From: Martinezella rhizogenes
GTDB lineage: Bacteria; Pseudomonadota; Alphaproteobacteria; Rhizobiales; Rhizobiaceae
DNA: 64,000 nt
NCBI RefSeq assembly: GCF_000799715.1
Contig: NZ_JUHG01000011.1
Location: 372,001-436,000, forward strand
Direction of reading: 5' to 3'
Within the stretch, counting starts at the first letter, position 1. Each line of letters starts with the position of its first letter. The notes below the pieces were generated by a model. The model was not told where the DNA came from. It ran no database searches and saw only the letters and a program-made list of their open reading frames with translations. Shown in pieces: positions 51,995-60,735 of this stretch. A program made the translations under genes and the position numbers.

Positions 51995-53179
51995 GGAAAT
52001 CCGGACGCTGTCATTGCCGGGGCCGAAAGCGAGCTCCGGCATTTCTGTCTGTGTGAATGCAGCAAAACTGGATGCCGGCAGCGGGCCGGCCGTCAGAAGC
52101 GTGAAATCGAAGGGAGCTCGGACATCCGGTCCGAGCACATATTGCCGGTGTACGCGCAGGAAATCGCGCTTGATCTTGGCATAGTGCTTCGACGTCAGCA
52201 TTTTCTTGAAGCGAATGAACAGGATCGTGGCTTGCGGCGCGTCCGCATGGCCACAGACCGCGGCGACTTTGGCTTTGTAGAAATGGATCGCGTCCGTCAA
52301 ACAGTGAACGTCGAGCCAAAAAATCTCCTGGCAGCGCGCAAGCAGGCCGACGCGCGAACGCAGCGTCGAGGCGGTCCGCATCAATGCGCATTGCAGGATA
52401 GCGCTGCCAAGCGTCGTGAACACGACGCGCTTGCCCTGGAATAGCTCCGGCTCCCGCTCGAGCAGCAGGCCGATCACATGGGCGGCAACGCTCGATCCCA
52501 TGCTGTGCGAGGAGATGACATATTCATCAGCCGGCTCATCAAGCGCCTGGCGCGCGCTGATCGCGCAAGCTTCGATCCATTGCTCCGCGCCAAGCCCGTT
52601 CAACCCCGCCATGGCGACCGCCATCTCCCAGTCGGCAAAGAGATGCAGCGTGTGCAGCCGTTCTGCCTGGGGCAGGAAGACGTAGATGAAGAAAGCCACC
52701 GCCAGCGCGATGCTGCCGATATGACTCCAGGACGGAAGCCCGAGGAGAGAGGGCAAAAGGGCCACGGACAGGCTGAGGAGCAGCCCGACCAGCATCAACA
52801 GGAACGGAAAGATAAAAAACAGACCGAAGCGCCAGGCGTGCCGGAAATAGCCCGTCATGTCACCGGTGGCCACAACCCTTCCGGCTGCGAGATAACCTTG
52901 TCTGAGTCGCGTGAAAAACGGCCTGCCATTCAGCTTTGCGACCAGATCATTGTGATCGAGGATATGGACGCGGCTATGGGTCTGCCAATCCACGCCCTTG
53001 GCATTCACATCGAAATACGGCGCCCTGCCGAAATTTTGCAACGAATCGACGGTGACCGAGAAATCCCATGCGGCGGCACTTTGCTTCGCCGAACGCTCAT
53101 AACGCGCCCGGTGCATGGACGCATCCAATGGCTCGAAGCCAGGGAAGTGAAGGACCACCCTCTTTTCAATGTTACGCAT
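51980..53179 (-). CDS. lipase-like alpha/beta hydrolase with membrane helices
   Basis: This 399-residue protein (from ATG 53179) starts RNIEKRVVLHFPGFEPLD and has two hydrophobic helices (GLFFIFPFLLMLVGLLLSLSV and IGSIALAVAFFIYVFL, near residues 128-190). A serine-hydrolase elbow follows, YVISSHSMGSSVAAHVIG (Ser in SHSMG), around residue 245. The C-terminus (KMLTSKHYAKIKRDFLRVHRQYV) is basic. Candidate acid and histidine residues cannot be fixed by eye. The family is not identified; it looks like a membrane-attached lipase or esterase. Its 3' end overlaps bolA by 15 bases on the opposite strand. Confidence 0.75.
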   Translation of the reverse strand: MRNIEKRVVLHFPGFEPLDASMHRARYERSAKQSAAAWDFSVTVDSLQNFGRAPYFDVNAKGVDWQTHSRVHILDHNDLVAKLNGRPFFTRLRQGYLAAGRVVATGDMTGYFRHAWRFGLFFIFPFLLMLVGLLLSLSVALLPSLLGLPSWSHIGSIALAVAFFIYVFLPQAERLHTLHLFADWEMAVAMAGLNGLGAEQWIEACAISARQALDEPADEYVISSHSMGSSVAAHVIGLLLEREPELFQGKRVVFTTLGSAILQCALMRTASTLRSRVGLLARCQEIFWLDVHCLTDAIHFYKAKVAAVCGHADAPQATILFIRFKKMLTSKHYAKIKRDFLRVHRQYVLGPDVRAPFDFTLLTAGPLPASSFAAFTQTEMPELAFGPGNDSVRISSIGR

Positions 53180-53323
53180 AATGTACTTGGTTCCCCGGCG
53201 CACTGACGTGCATCGCATAGACATCAGAGACCGGCAACACCATGGCCAGCTGGCTTTTTCATGGCAGACCGCGATGAAAACTGACGAAGAGGTTCCCACG
53301 ACATGGTTAAGGAAGCCTCTACG

Positions 53324-53632
53324 TCAGCACTCCCGGCCTGAATAGGGCGAGTAGTCGGCGCAGGGATCGGCCGGTGGCGCGGTCATTATCCTATGGATTG
53401 CCTGGGGCTGCGGCTGAACCTGCGGCGCTGCTGTCGTGGTCGTCGCGCGGTAACCGAAGGCGATGCTGAGCATCAGAACGATGGCGCAGACCGTGACGGC
53501 GCTGTTCAGTATCGATGCTTTGGGGGTTCGGACATGCTCATAATATTCCCGCTCGCCTTCGCTCGTCTCGCTGGAACCGTAAAAATCGCGTTCCTCTCCG
53601 ACCTGGCCGTCAGAATAGTGATGATGGCTCAT
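53324..53632 (-). CDS. small single-helix membrane protein, unknown
   Basis: This 102-residue protein has a soluble acidic N-terminal half (HHYSDGQVGEERDFYGSSET, with YYEHVRTPKASILN) and one transmembrane segment (AVTVCAIVLMLSIAFGY, residues about 47-63). Its C-terminus is proline/glutamine-rich (APQVQPQPQAIHR) and ends in a cysteine pair (DPCADYSPYSGREC). No family is recognised. GGGAG precedes ATG 53632. Its stop lies 144 bp upstream of the lipase-like start, on the same strand. Confidence 0.65.
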   Translation of the reverse strand: MSHHHYSDGQVGEERDFYGSSETSEGEREYYEHVRTPKASILNSAVTVCAIVLMLSIAFGYRATTTTAAPQVQPQPQAIHRIMTAPPADPCADYSPYSGREC

Positions 53633-54006
53633 GATACCCACTCCCTCAAAATGCAATGCTCGCAAAAGGACAGGTACCCGTCATGCCGCCCACAGGCGCG
53701 CCTCAAAAACTTTCTTGCCACCGACTCCGAACACCCAGCAGCGTAATATTAAGCGTCCCTTGCTTCTTTTTATATGTGTTGTTCGGTTTCCGAGTTGAAG
53801 AAGCGATTTCAAAACGCACTGTTCAAAAAAAGGTGATAATTCCAACATGGCGCCGTCATTTGCAACGCATGTTGCGCGAAATCCCATTCATGCGATGAAA
53901 AACATTCGGGCACGTTATTGCGGCTGGAAATCGAACCTTCTCCTTGCTATTTAAGGAAAAGATTTGGATCTGCGGACCTTGACCCCGCAAGTGAAAGGAC
54001 TGGAAT
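53633..54006. other. 374-bp gap upstream of grxD, no gene seen
   Basis: No plausible gene, repeat or RNA is visible here. The region is AT-richer than average (runs around 53745-53840), and AAAGGACTGGAAT just before 54007 is the grxD ribosome site. Short open frames in both strands lack ribosome sites and coding bias. It probably carries the divergent promoters of grxD and the small membrane protein. Confidence 0.6.
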
Positions 54007-54339
54007 ATGAGCGGCATTAACGAATTCATCGAAAATGAAGTGAAGACCAACGACGTCGTTCTCTTCATGAAGGGCACCCCACAGTTCCCGCAATGTGGTT
54101 TCTCGGGCCAGCTGGTCCAGATCCTCGACTACATTGGCGTAGACTATAAGGGCATCAATGTTCTGGCCGACGCGGAAATTCGCCAGGGCATCAAGGACTA
54201 TTCCAATTGGCCCACCATTCCCCAGCTCTACGTGAAGGGCGAGTTCATCGGCGGCTGTGATATCGTGCGCGAAATGTTCCAGGCGGGCGAGCTTCAGCAG
54301 CATTTTCAGGAACACGGCGTCAACGTTCGCGCCGCCTGA
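54007..54339 (+). CDS. grxD: monothiol glutaredoxin, Grx4/GrxD type
   Basis: This 110-residue glutaredoxin has the monothiol CGFS active site ([14 protein letters not shown], Cys near residue 38). Also present are [39 protein letters not shown] and the conserved GG turn. CGFS proteins hold and pass [2Fe-2S] clusters, usually with BolA, which is encoded 2 kb away. AAAGGACTGGAAT lies upstream of ATG 54007. It belongs to the Fe-S handling set of the window, along with the suf operon 35 kb away. Confidence 0.95.
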   Translation: MSGINEFIENEVKTNDVVLFMKGTPQFPQCGFSGQLVQILDYIGVDYKGINVLADAEIRQGIKDYSNWPTIPQLYVKGEFIGGCDIVREMFQAGELQQHFQEHGVNVRAA

Positions 54340-54388
54340 CCGGTCACCGGGCTCAATCGTCCGGTTTCCATAGTCCAATTCGATTGAT

Positions 54389-54414
54389 AAGGCGCTGTCG
54401 TTCGACAGCGCCTT
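54389..54414. terminator. hairpin between grxD and the first MFS gene
   Basis: AAGGCGCTGTCG (54389-54400), a TT loop, and CGACAGCGCCTT (54403-54414) form a 12-bp stem 50 bp after grxD. The stem is strong, but only TTG follows, so termination is likely partial or rho-assisted. Confidence 0.55.
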
Positions 54415-54437
54415 GAAATGTTTATGGGAATAAAACC

Positions 54438-55712
54438 GTGACGACTCCATCCCAAGCCATGCCCCATTGGCAATTGCCCATGGGCAAACGCGAGTTTATA
54501 GCACTCGCGGCTTTCCTGATGGCGATCAACTCGCTGGCGATCGACATCATGCTCCCCGCTCTGCAGCAGATCGGCTCCAGCCTTGGCGTCGAAAACGAGA
54601 ACCACCGTCAATATGTGGTAACGACCTATCTGATCGGTTTCGGTTTGGCGCAGCTGTTCTACGGACCCTTGTCGGATCGCTTCGGCCGCCGCCTACCACT
54701 GTTGATCGGCCTTGTCGTCTTCATCATCTCCGCTTTCGGCATAGCGCTCATCCCGTCTTTTGCCGGCCTGCTTGCCCTGCGCTTCATCCAGGGCCTGGGC
54801 TCGGCGGCAACGCGCGTCATCACCATTTCCATCGTCCGTGACATCTTCGGCGGCCGCCAGATGGCCGAGGTCATGTCGCTGATCATGATGGTCTTCATGA
54901 TCGTTCCGGTCATTGCGCCGGGAAGCGGCCAGATCATCATGCTGGTGAGCACCTGGCACATGATCTTCGTCTTCATCGCCACCATGGCGACCCTGGTCGG
55001 CATCTGGATGTATTTCCGCCTGCCGGAAACGCTGAAGCCCGAAAATGTCCGTCCCCTCACCGTGAAATCCGTCGCAGCTGGTTTCCGCATGGTCCTCACG
55101 AACCGCGTTGCACTCTGCTACACGCTCGCCAGCACCTTCCTGTTCGGCGCGCTGTTCGGTTTCATCAATTCGGCACAGCAGATCTATAGCGGCATTTATG
55201 GACTAGGCGTCTACACACCCGTCGCCTTTGGCGGCGTCGCGGTGTTCATGGCCCTGTCATCCTTCATCAATTCGCAGCTTGTCGGCCGCTTCGGCATGCG
55301 GCGGTTGTCGCATGGGGCACTCTTCGGCTTCGCCTTCGTCACCTTCATCTGGCTATTGGTTCAGCTTTACGGTCCCGCGCCGATGCCCTTCGCGCTGTTT
55401 ATGGTCTTCTTCGCGCTGGCGATGTTCCAGTTCGGCTTGATCGGTTCGAACTTCAATTCGCTCGCGATGGAACCGCTCGGCCATGTCGCAGGCACCGCCT
55501 CTTCCGTACTCGGCTTCATGAGCACGGTCGGCGGCGCATCGATCGGTGCCGGCATCGGCCAGTATTTCAACGGCACGGCAACGCCGATGGTCGTCGGCTA
55601 CTTCACCGTCTCGCTAATCGGCATCGTCTTCGTCCTGATTGCCGAAAAGGGACGTCTCTTTCAGCCACACAATGCGCCCCCGCCGGCCGACCAGTCCCTC
55701 GCCCTTCATTGA
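54438..55712 (+). CDS. Bcr/CflA-type MFS drug-resistance transporter
   Basis: This 424-residue major-facilitator protein has 12 predicted helices. Its first loop carries LFYGPLSDRFGRRLPLLIGL (the D-R/K-x-G-R-R motif) and LRFIQGLGSAATRVITISIVRD, typical of the Bcr/CflA family of proton-driven exporters. It starts with GTG 54438, preceded by GGGAA. Substrates in the family include bicyclomycin, sulfonamides and small peptides; which apply here is unknown. It is 13 bp from the second, paralogous exporter at 55726, suggesting duplication and one transcript. Confidence 0.9.
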   Translation: MTTPSQAMPHWQLPMGKREFIALAAFLMAINSLAIDIMLPALQQIGSSLGVENENHRQYVVTTYLIGFGLAQLFYGPLSDRFGRRLPLLIGLVVFIISAFGIALIPSFAGLLALRFIQGLGSAATRVITISIVRDIFGGRQMAEVMSLIMMVFMIVPVIAPGSGQIIMLVSTWHMIFVFIATMATLVGIWMYFRLPETLKPENVRPLTVKSVAAGFRMVLTNRVALCYTLASTFLFGALFGFINSAQQIYSGIYGLGVYTPVAFGGVAVFMALSSFINSQLVGRFGMRRLSHGALFGFAFVTFIWLLVQLYGPAPMPFALFMVFFALAMFQFGLIGSNFNSLAMEPLGHVAGTASSVLGFMSTVGGASIGAGIGQYFNGTATPMVVGYFTVSLIGIVFVLIAEKGRLFQPHNAPPPADQSLALH

Positions 55713-55725
55713 CAGGCATTTTTAC

Positions 55726-57006
55726 ATGACCTCGCCCCAAGTAAAATCAGCGGAGCCCACCGGCTCCGCGCGTATCGGCCTCGGCATCGTCGAATTCGTC
55801 ATCATCATCGCGCTGATGACGGCGAGCATTTCGCTGGGCATCGACAGCATGCTGCCGGCCCTGCCGAATATCGGCCATTCGCTGGCGGTCGCCAATCCCA
55901 ACGACACACAGATGGTCATCGGCGTCTATTTTCTGGGCTTCGGCATCTGCCAGTTGTTTTTCGGCAGCCTGGCCGACGCCTATGGCCGGCGGAACATCCT
56001 GCTCGGCGGCCTCGCCTTCTATACGGTGGCGCTGTTTGCCGCCGCCTGGAGTGGCAGCCTGACCATGCTTCTGGTGCTGCGTTTCACCCAGGGCGTCGGC
56101 GCGGCGGCTGTGCGCATCACCACCTTGGCGATCGTGCGCGATTGCTTCGGCGGCCGAGAAATGGCGCAGGTCATGTCCTACGTCACCATCGTTTTCATGA
56201 TCATGCCGATGGTCGCCCCTGCTGTCGGTCAGCTGATCGTCGCCTATTCGAACTGGCAATGGATTTTCATCGCGCTCGGCATTACGAGCGCCGTTCTCCT
56301 TCTCATCGCATTCTTTCGGATGAAGGAGACGCTGCCGGATAACGAGCGCCTGCCGCTCTCCGTCAGTTCTGTCATTTCCGGCTTCAAGACGGTGCTGACC
56401 AATCGCATCACCTGCGGCTACATGATTGGCCTAACGCTCTATACCGCCGTTATCTGCGCCTACATCGTGTCGGTCCAGCAGGTGTTCGGCGAAGTCTATG
56501 GCCTCGGCGAGTGGTTCCCGATCGCCTTCGCAGCGACAGCAGCGGGCACGGCTGTTGCACAGTTCGCCAATGGCTATTTCGTTCGCAGCTTCGGCATGCG
56601 GCGCATCTCCCATGCCGCCATGATCGTCTTCACTCTTCTTGGCGCCTTCGGCTATGTCGTCGGAACGGCCGGCATGCCGAGCTTCGTGTTCACCTATGTG
56701 CTGATCTCGGTAATGCTGATGATGTTTGCGGTCATCACCACCAACATCATGGCCATCAGCCTGGAGCCGATGGGACATCTGGCGGGAACCGCCGCCTCCA
56801 TTACCAGCTCGGTCTCCACCACCGGCGGCGTCCTTCTTGGCGGCCTTGTCGGCCAGATGTTCAACGGCACGCCTCAGCCGCTGATCGCCGGGTTTACCAT
56901 TTTCGGTGCGCTGTCGATCCTTGCGACGCTATGGGCGGAAAATGGAAAACTCTTCACCCATCCCGGCGACAACCCGAAGCTGGAATCCGGCATGGGTCAC
57001 GTCTGA
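55726..57006 (+). CDS. second Bcr/CflA-type MFS transporter
   Basis: This 426-residue paralogue of the preceding gene has LFFGSLADAYGRRNILLGGL as the A-motif, then LVLRFTQGVGAAAVRITTLAIVRDCFGG. Both proteins end with a related motif (GTASSVLGFMSTVGG in the first, GTAASITSSVSTTGGVLLGG here), supporting a tandem duplication. ATG 55726 follows CAGG. Twelve helices are expected. The drug or metabolite exported is not readable. A convergent cyclase gene lies 26 bp after the stop. Confidence 0.9.
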   Translation: MTSPQVKSAEPTGSARIGLGIVEFVIIIALMTASISLGIDSMLPALPNIGHSLAVANPNDTQMVIGVYFLGFGICQLFFGSLADAYGRRNILLGGLAFYTVALFAAAWSGSLTMLLVLRFTQGVGAAAVRITTLAIVRDCFGGREMAQVMSYVTIVFMIMPMVAPAVGQLIVAYSNWQWIFIALGITSAVLLLIAFFRMKETLPDNERLPLSVSSVISGFKTVLTNRITCGYMIGLTLYTAVICAYIVSVQQVFGEVYGLGEWFPIAFAATAAGTAVAQFANGYFVRSFGMRRISHAAMIVFTLLGAFGYVVGTAGMPSFVFTYVLISVMLMMFAVITTNIMAISLEPMGHLAGTAASITSSVSTTGGVLLGGLVGQMFNGTPQPLIAGFTIFGALSILATLWAENGKLFTHPGDNPKLESGMGHV

Positions 57007-57032
57007 TCGAGGATCTCCGGCACGTCAAACAA

Positions 57033-57953
57033 TCAGATGTCGCCGCGTGGGCGCCTGACCCAGCGCAGCGCGGCGGCGATGGCGAGGCCCAGCAGGGGCC
57101 AGACTACCCAAGGCGTTCCGTGCCAGGATAGAAGGTTGATGCCAATCAAGCCGACACCGATCACGGCGAAAGTCGCAAGCTGAGGATCGATCTGCTTATT
57201 CGTCCTTGCCCATCGAAGGCCTGCGGCGAAGGCAAGACCAAGCAAGGGCCATCTCGCCCAAAAATCACCGTGCCAGGTGAATGCGTTGACCAAAAGCACG
57301 GCGATGGCAGCCACCGCCAGAGTGCCGTAAATCTGGGTGAAACCCGCCGGAGGTCTGGCATTCGCGGCCACCGGAGCGCGAACTTCTTCGCGAATACTGC
57401 GAGGCTCCGGCGAGGCACTGGCAGCCTGCGGCGCGCCAATCCGCACAGCATAGCTCGCCACGCCGCCGTCGATGTTCTTGACCTCCAATTGGCCAAGAAA
57501 ATCGAAACCGACAGCCACCTTGTTGCGAACCTGATCGTAGACCGTATTGGAAATCACGATGCCGCCAGCCGCCGCGCAGGCCTGAAGGCGCGCGGCGATG
57601 TTGACGCCATCACCATAAAGATCATTGCCTTCGGCAATCACGTCGCCGAGATTGAGCCCGATGCGAAACAGCATCTGCGTATCGGGATCGCTTTTCGCAT
57701 TATAACCGGCGAGTTCATTCTGGATATCAACTGCTGCGCGCAACGCCTCGACGACACTGGGGAATTCGGCGAATACCCCATCGCCCCAAGTGTTGACGAC
57801 ACGGCCACCATGCGCCGCGATCAACCGCGCCATCGCATCGCGATACCGCTTGAGCGTAGCAAGCGTTCCTTCTTCATCCTTCTGCATCAAACGCGAATAG
57901 TCTTGCACGTCAGCACAGAAGATGGTGGTCAGCTTGCGGCTCGTCTCAGACAT
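57033..57953 (-). CDS. class III adenylate/guanylate cyclase with duplicated membrane motif
   Basis: This 306-residue protein has a CHD cyclase domain at residues about 6-180: KLTTIFCADVQDYSRLM and VVNTWGDGVFAEFPS hold the two metal-binding aspartates. LFRIGLNLGDVIAEGNDLYGDGVNIAARLQ follows, so it looks active. The C-terminus has a proline-rich linker and two copies of a membrane motif, NAFTWHGDFWARWPLLGLAF and NLLSWHGTPWVVWPLLGLAI, each WHG-x2-W-x2-WPLLGLA followed by ALRW. The N-terminal start is ATG 57953 or 57962. Substrate (ATP or GTP) is not fixed. Confidence 0.87.
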   Translation of the reverse strand: MSETSRKLTTIFCADVQDYSRLMQKDEEGTLATLKRYRDAMARLIAAHGGRVVNTWGDGVFAEFPSVVEALRAAVDIQNELAGYNAKSDPDTQMLFRIGLNLGDVIAEGNDLYGDGVNIAARLQACAAAGGIVISNTVYDQVRNKVAVGFDFLGQLEVKNIDGGVASYAVRIGAPQAASASPEPRSIREEVRAPVAANARPPAGFTQIYGTLAVAAIAVLLVNAFTWHGDFWARWPLLGLAFAAGLRWARTNKQIDPQLATFAVIGVGLIGINLLSWHGTPWVVWPLLGLAIAAALRWVRRPRGDI

Positions 57954-58046
57954 CGGCCTCATCCCAGTGGCAAATTCCGCCAAAGGACGGATGCCTATCG
58001 CGGACGAAGATAACGCTGCGCCCACGACTTTCCAAGTAGCACCATC

Positions 58047-58871
58047 TCAGACGGTAAAGACCTCGCGCCGCAACAGCTCCCACGATGCCTTGTCCACGGC
58101 AGCCAGCAGACCGCCGTCAAGATGATGTGGGAGATAGGGCGAACCGTCGAAACGCTTGACATAGGCGCCCGCTTCCTCGGAAATCAGCGCGCCGGCCAGA
58201 TGATCCCAAGGCATCAGCTTGTTGTACATGAGATAATGGACATGACCGCCGGCGAAGGTGCGGTATTCATGGGCGGCACAGCGGTAGTTGGTGATAAAGC
58301 GCACCTTGGCCAGATTGCCCAGGATCTCGGCACGTTTGCCCTTCGGCAGGTAGCCAGTCGATGCCATGCCGACCATCTCTTCCAGGGCAACCGGCGTTGC
58401 CACGGAGAGACGCTGCGCCTCGCCATCCGGCCGGCGCAGCCATGCCCCGCTGCCCTTTTCGGCCAGGACCCAATCATCGCCCATTGGATCGAAAATAATG
58501 CCCGCCACGGTCTCGCCCTTGGAGACCACGGAGGCCATGACGCCGAATGCGGGAATGCCGGCGGCGAAATTGAACGTGCCGTCGACCGGATCGACGATGA
58601 TGGCCAGATCAGCGCCCTGCAGCTTGTGCAGGAGCGCCGGATCGGCGGCAACCGATTCCTCACCGATGAACAGCGCCTCGGGCCACAACCGCGCCACCTC
58701 AGCCTTGATCATCCGCTCCGCCTGTTCGTCCGCTTCCGTCACCAGATCGGTCGCCTCGCTCTTGGCGCGGACATCATTACTGCCCAGCCGACGGAAGCGC
58801 GGCAGGATCTCCGCCTTTGCCGCCTGGCGCAGCAGATCGGCAAGGGTCGTCACGTCAACGGATGATGTCAT
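58047..58871 (-). CDS. inositol monophosphatase family protein (first of two paralogues)
   Basis: This 274-residue protein has the IMPase metal-site motifs: DLVTEADEQAERMI, GEESVAADPA, IIVDPVDGTFNFAAGIP (the DPxDGTxNF signature), and the second motif WDHLAGALISEEAGAY. It is thus a Mg-dependent phosphatase of the IMPase/CysQ/SuhB family; histidinol, inositol or PAP substrates are all possible. It is 17 bp downstream of its paralogue. SuhB-like members also act in rRNA antitermination, and there is no evidence either way here. Confidence 0.9.
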   Translation of the reverse strand: MTSSVDVTTLADLLRQAAKAEILPRFRRLGSNDVRAKSEATDLVTEADEQAERMIKAEVARLWPEALFIGEESVAADPALLHKLQGADLAIIVDPVDGTFNFAAGIPAFGVMASVVSKGETVAGIIFDPMGDDWVLAEKGSGAWLRRPDGEAQRLSVATPVALEEMVGMASTGYLPKGKRAEILGNLAKVRFITNYRCAAHEYRTFAGGHVHYLMYNKLMPWDHLAGALISEEAGAYVKRFDGSPYLPHHLDGGLLAAVDKASWELLRREVFTV

Positions 58872-58888
58872 GATGCAGTCCTCTCCTG

Positions 58889-59716
58889 TCAGGCGCCGAC
58901 GATCCCGCGACGGATAATCCGCCAGCTTTCCTCATCCGGAGCCGAAATAATGCCGCCCGTCGTCTCGCCGGGGCGATAGGGCGTGCCGTCAAACTTCGCG
59001 GTGAAGCCCCCGGCTTCCTGATGGGCGAGCACGCCGGCCAGATGATCCCAGGGCATCAGTTTCGAGTGGCCGATGAAATGGATCCTGCCGGAGGCAACCA
59101 TCCAATATTCGTAGGCCGAGCAGTTCAACGCAAATCCCATGCGTATCTTCGCCAGATTGGCGCTGATGCGGGAGCGGTCCGGTTCGTCCATATGGCCCCA
59201 GGAGATCAGGCCGGTCATCTCGCTTAACGGAACAGCGGGGGCGACCGCGAGCCGGCTCGACTGCCCGTTGCGTCGCCGCAAATAGGTGCCGGCACCGCGC
59301 ACCGTGGTCACGGTATCGCCGAGCACGGAATCATGGATGATCCCGGCGATGGTCTCGCCCTTGGCGACGACGGCAAGGATCGTTCCGAAGACCGGCAGAC
59401 CGGAGGCAAAATTGAAGGTGCCATCGACGGGATCGATGACAAAGGCAAGATCCGCATGGGCCAATGCCGGCACGACGGATTTATCCGCCTCATAGGCTTC
59501 CTCGCCGACCACCAGCGCACCGGGAAAGCGCGCTTTCAACGCCGCCGTGATGTGCTTCTCCGTCAGCAGATCGGCTTCTGTCACCAGATCGATGGCCGAA
59601 GTCTTCTCCGAAATATCGCCTGCGCCGAGATTGCGGAAGCGAGGCATGATTTCAAGCACCGCAGCCTCGGCCACGGTCGCCATCAAATAGTTGAAGTCTG
59701 GATCGGAGAGGGTCAT
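58889..59716 (-). CDS. inositol monophosphatase family protein (second paralogue)
   Basis: This 275-residue protein closely follows the neighbouring one in length and layout: AIDLVTEADLLTEKHI, GEEAYEADKSV, FVIDPVDGTFNFASGLP and WDHLAGVLAHQEAGGF. Both lie in the same direction and look like a tandem duplication. Differences are concentrated in the middle (this one has SILGDTVTTVRGAGTYLRR-like SVLGDTVTTVRGAG), which could change the substrate. It is the upstream gene of the pair, with 90 bp to ttcA. Confidence 0.9.
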   Translation of the reverse strand: MTLSDPDFNYLMATVAEAAVLEIMPRFRNLGAGDISEKTSAIDLVTEADLLTEKHITAALKARFPGALVVGEEAYEADKSVVPALAHADLAFVIDPVDGTFNFASGLPVFGTILAVVAKGETIAGIIHDSVLGDTVTTVRGAGTYLRRRNGQSSRLAVAPAVPLSEMTGLISWGHMDEPDRSRISANLAKIRMGFALNCSAYEYWMVASGRIHFIGHSKLMPWDHLAGVLAHQEAGGFTAKFDGTPYRPGETTGGIISAPDEESWRIIRRGIVGA

Positions 59717-59806
59717 CGATGATCTTTACAGAAAGAGGATGGTTCCCCTTATGCCCGATTCGATTACAGCCTTGTGGCAAAACCAATTAAATCCGACAGA
59801 CGCGGC

Positions 59807-60676
59807 TCAAGGCTTGTGCGCCATCAGTCCGGCAAAATCGAAAAGCTTGGGATCGAGCAGATGCGACGGGTTCACATGCGCCAGAGCCCGCAGCATCGTA
59901 TCCTTGCGGCCCGGCATGCGGCGTTCGATATCACTCAGCATCTCCTTCATCGCATTGCGCTGCAGGCCGTCCTGCGAGCCGCAGAGATCGCAGGGAATGA
60001 TCGGAAACTGCATGGCGGCGGCGAACTTGGCGAGATCGTCCTCGGCGGCATAGGCAAGCGGCCGCAGCACCATCAGATCGCCCTCGTCATTGAGCAGCTT
60101 TGCCGGCATCGAGGCCAACCGGCCGCCATGGAAGAAATTCATGAAGAAGGTCTCGAGGATGTCCTCGCGGTGATGGCCGAGCACCAGCGCGTCGCAGCCC
60201 TCCTCGCGAGCAATGCGATAGAGATTGCCGCGGCGCAAGCGCGAACAGAGCGAACAATAGGTCGCCCCCGCCGGCACCTTTTCCTTCACAATGGAATAGG
60301 TATCGCGATATTCGATGCGGTGTTCGACGCCAATCTTCGTCAAGTATTCGGGCAGGACATGCTTCGGGAAATTCGGCTGCCCCTGATCGAGATTGCAGGC
60401 GATCAGCTCCACCGGCAGCAAGCCGCGCCATTTGAGATCGAGCAGGATCGACAGCAGCCCATAGGAATCCTTGCCACCGGACACGCCGACCAGCCAACGC
60501 TGTTGGCCCTTCAGCATCTGGAAATCGTCCATTGCCTGGCGCACCTGACGCAGCAGGCGCTTGCGCAGCTTATTGAAGGAGACCGATCGCGGCGCATCGG
60601 CGAACAGCGGATGAGCGCCGCCGCCATCCTCAACTTCGATATCGAGCTCGTCCGCCACTGTCGTTGCGATATTCAT
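59807..60676 (-). CDS. ttcA: tRNA 2-thiocytidine synthetase TtcA
   Basis: This 289-residue PP-loop ATPase thiolates C32 of tRNA. It has the PP-loop [16 protein letters not shown], a cluster-binding [10 protein letters not shown] and CDLCGSQDG (cysteines in C-x2-C), and [18 protein letters not shown] near residue 170. The enzyme uses a [4Fe-4S] cluster, so it is a client of the suf system. ATG 60676 starts [17 protein letters not shown]. It stands between the IMPase pair and glsA. Confidence 0.95.
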   Translation of the reverse strand: MNIATTVADELDIEVEDGGGAHPLFADAPRSVSFNKLRKRLLRQVRQAMDDFQMLKGQQRWLVGVSGGKDSYGLLSILLDLKWRGLLPVELIACNLDQGQPNFPKHVLPEYLTKIGVEHRIEYRDTYSIVKEKVPAGATYCSLCSRLRRGNLYRIAREEGCDALVLGHHREDILETFFMNFFHGGRLASMPAKLLNDEGDLMVLRPLAYAAEDDLAKFAAAMQFPIIPCDLCGSQDGLQRNAMKEMLSDIERRMPGRKDTMLRALAHVNPSHLLDPKLFDFAGLMAHKP

Positions 60677-60735
60677 CTTGTCATCCCTCAGGCCTTGCCA
60701 CGCTGATAGCAGAAAGCGCGGTCAAAGACACGGTA

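Noticed and set aside
59717..59806. Possible suhB-type small RNA near the IMPase genes
   Set aside because: The only gap is 90 bp with no recognisable hairpin and terminator; nothing supports an RNA gene there.
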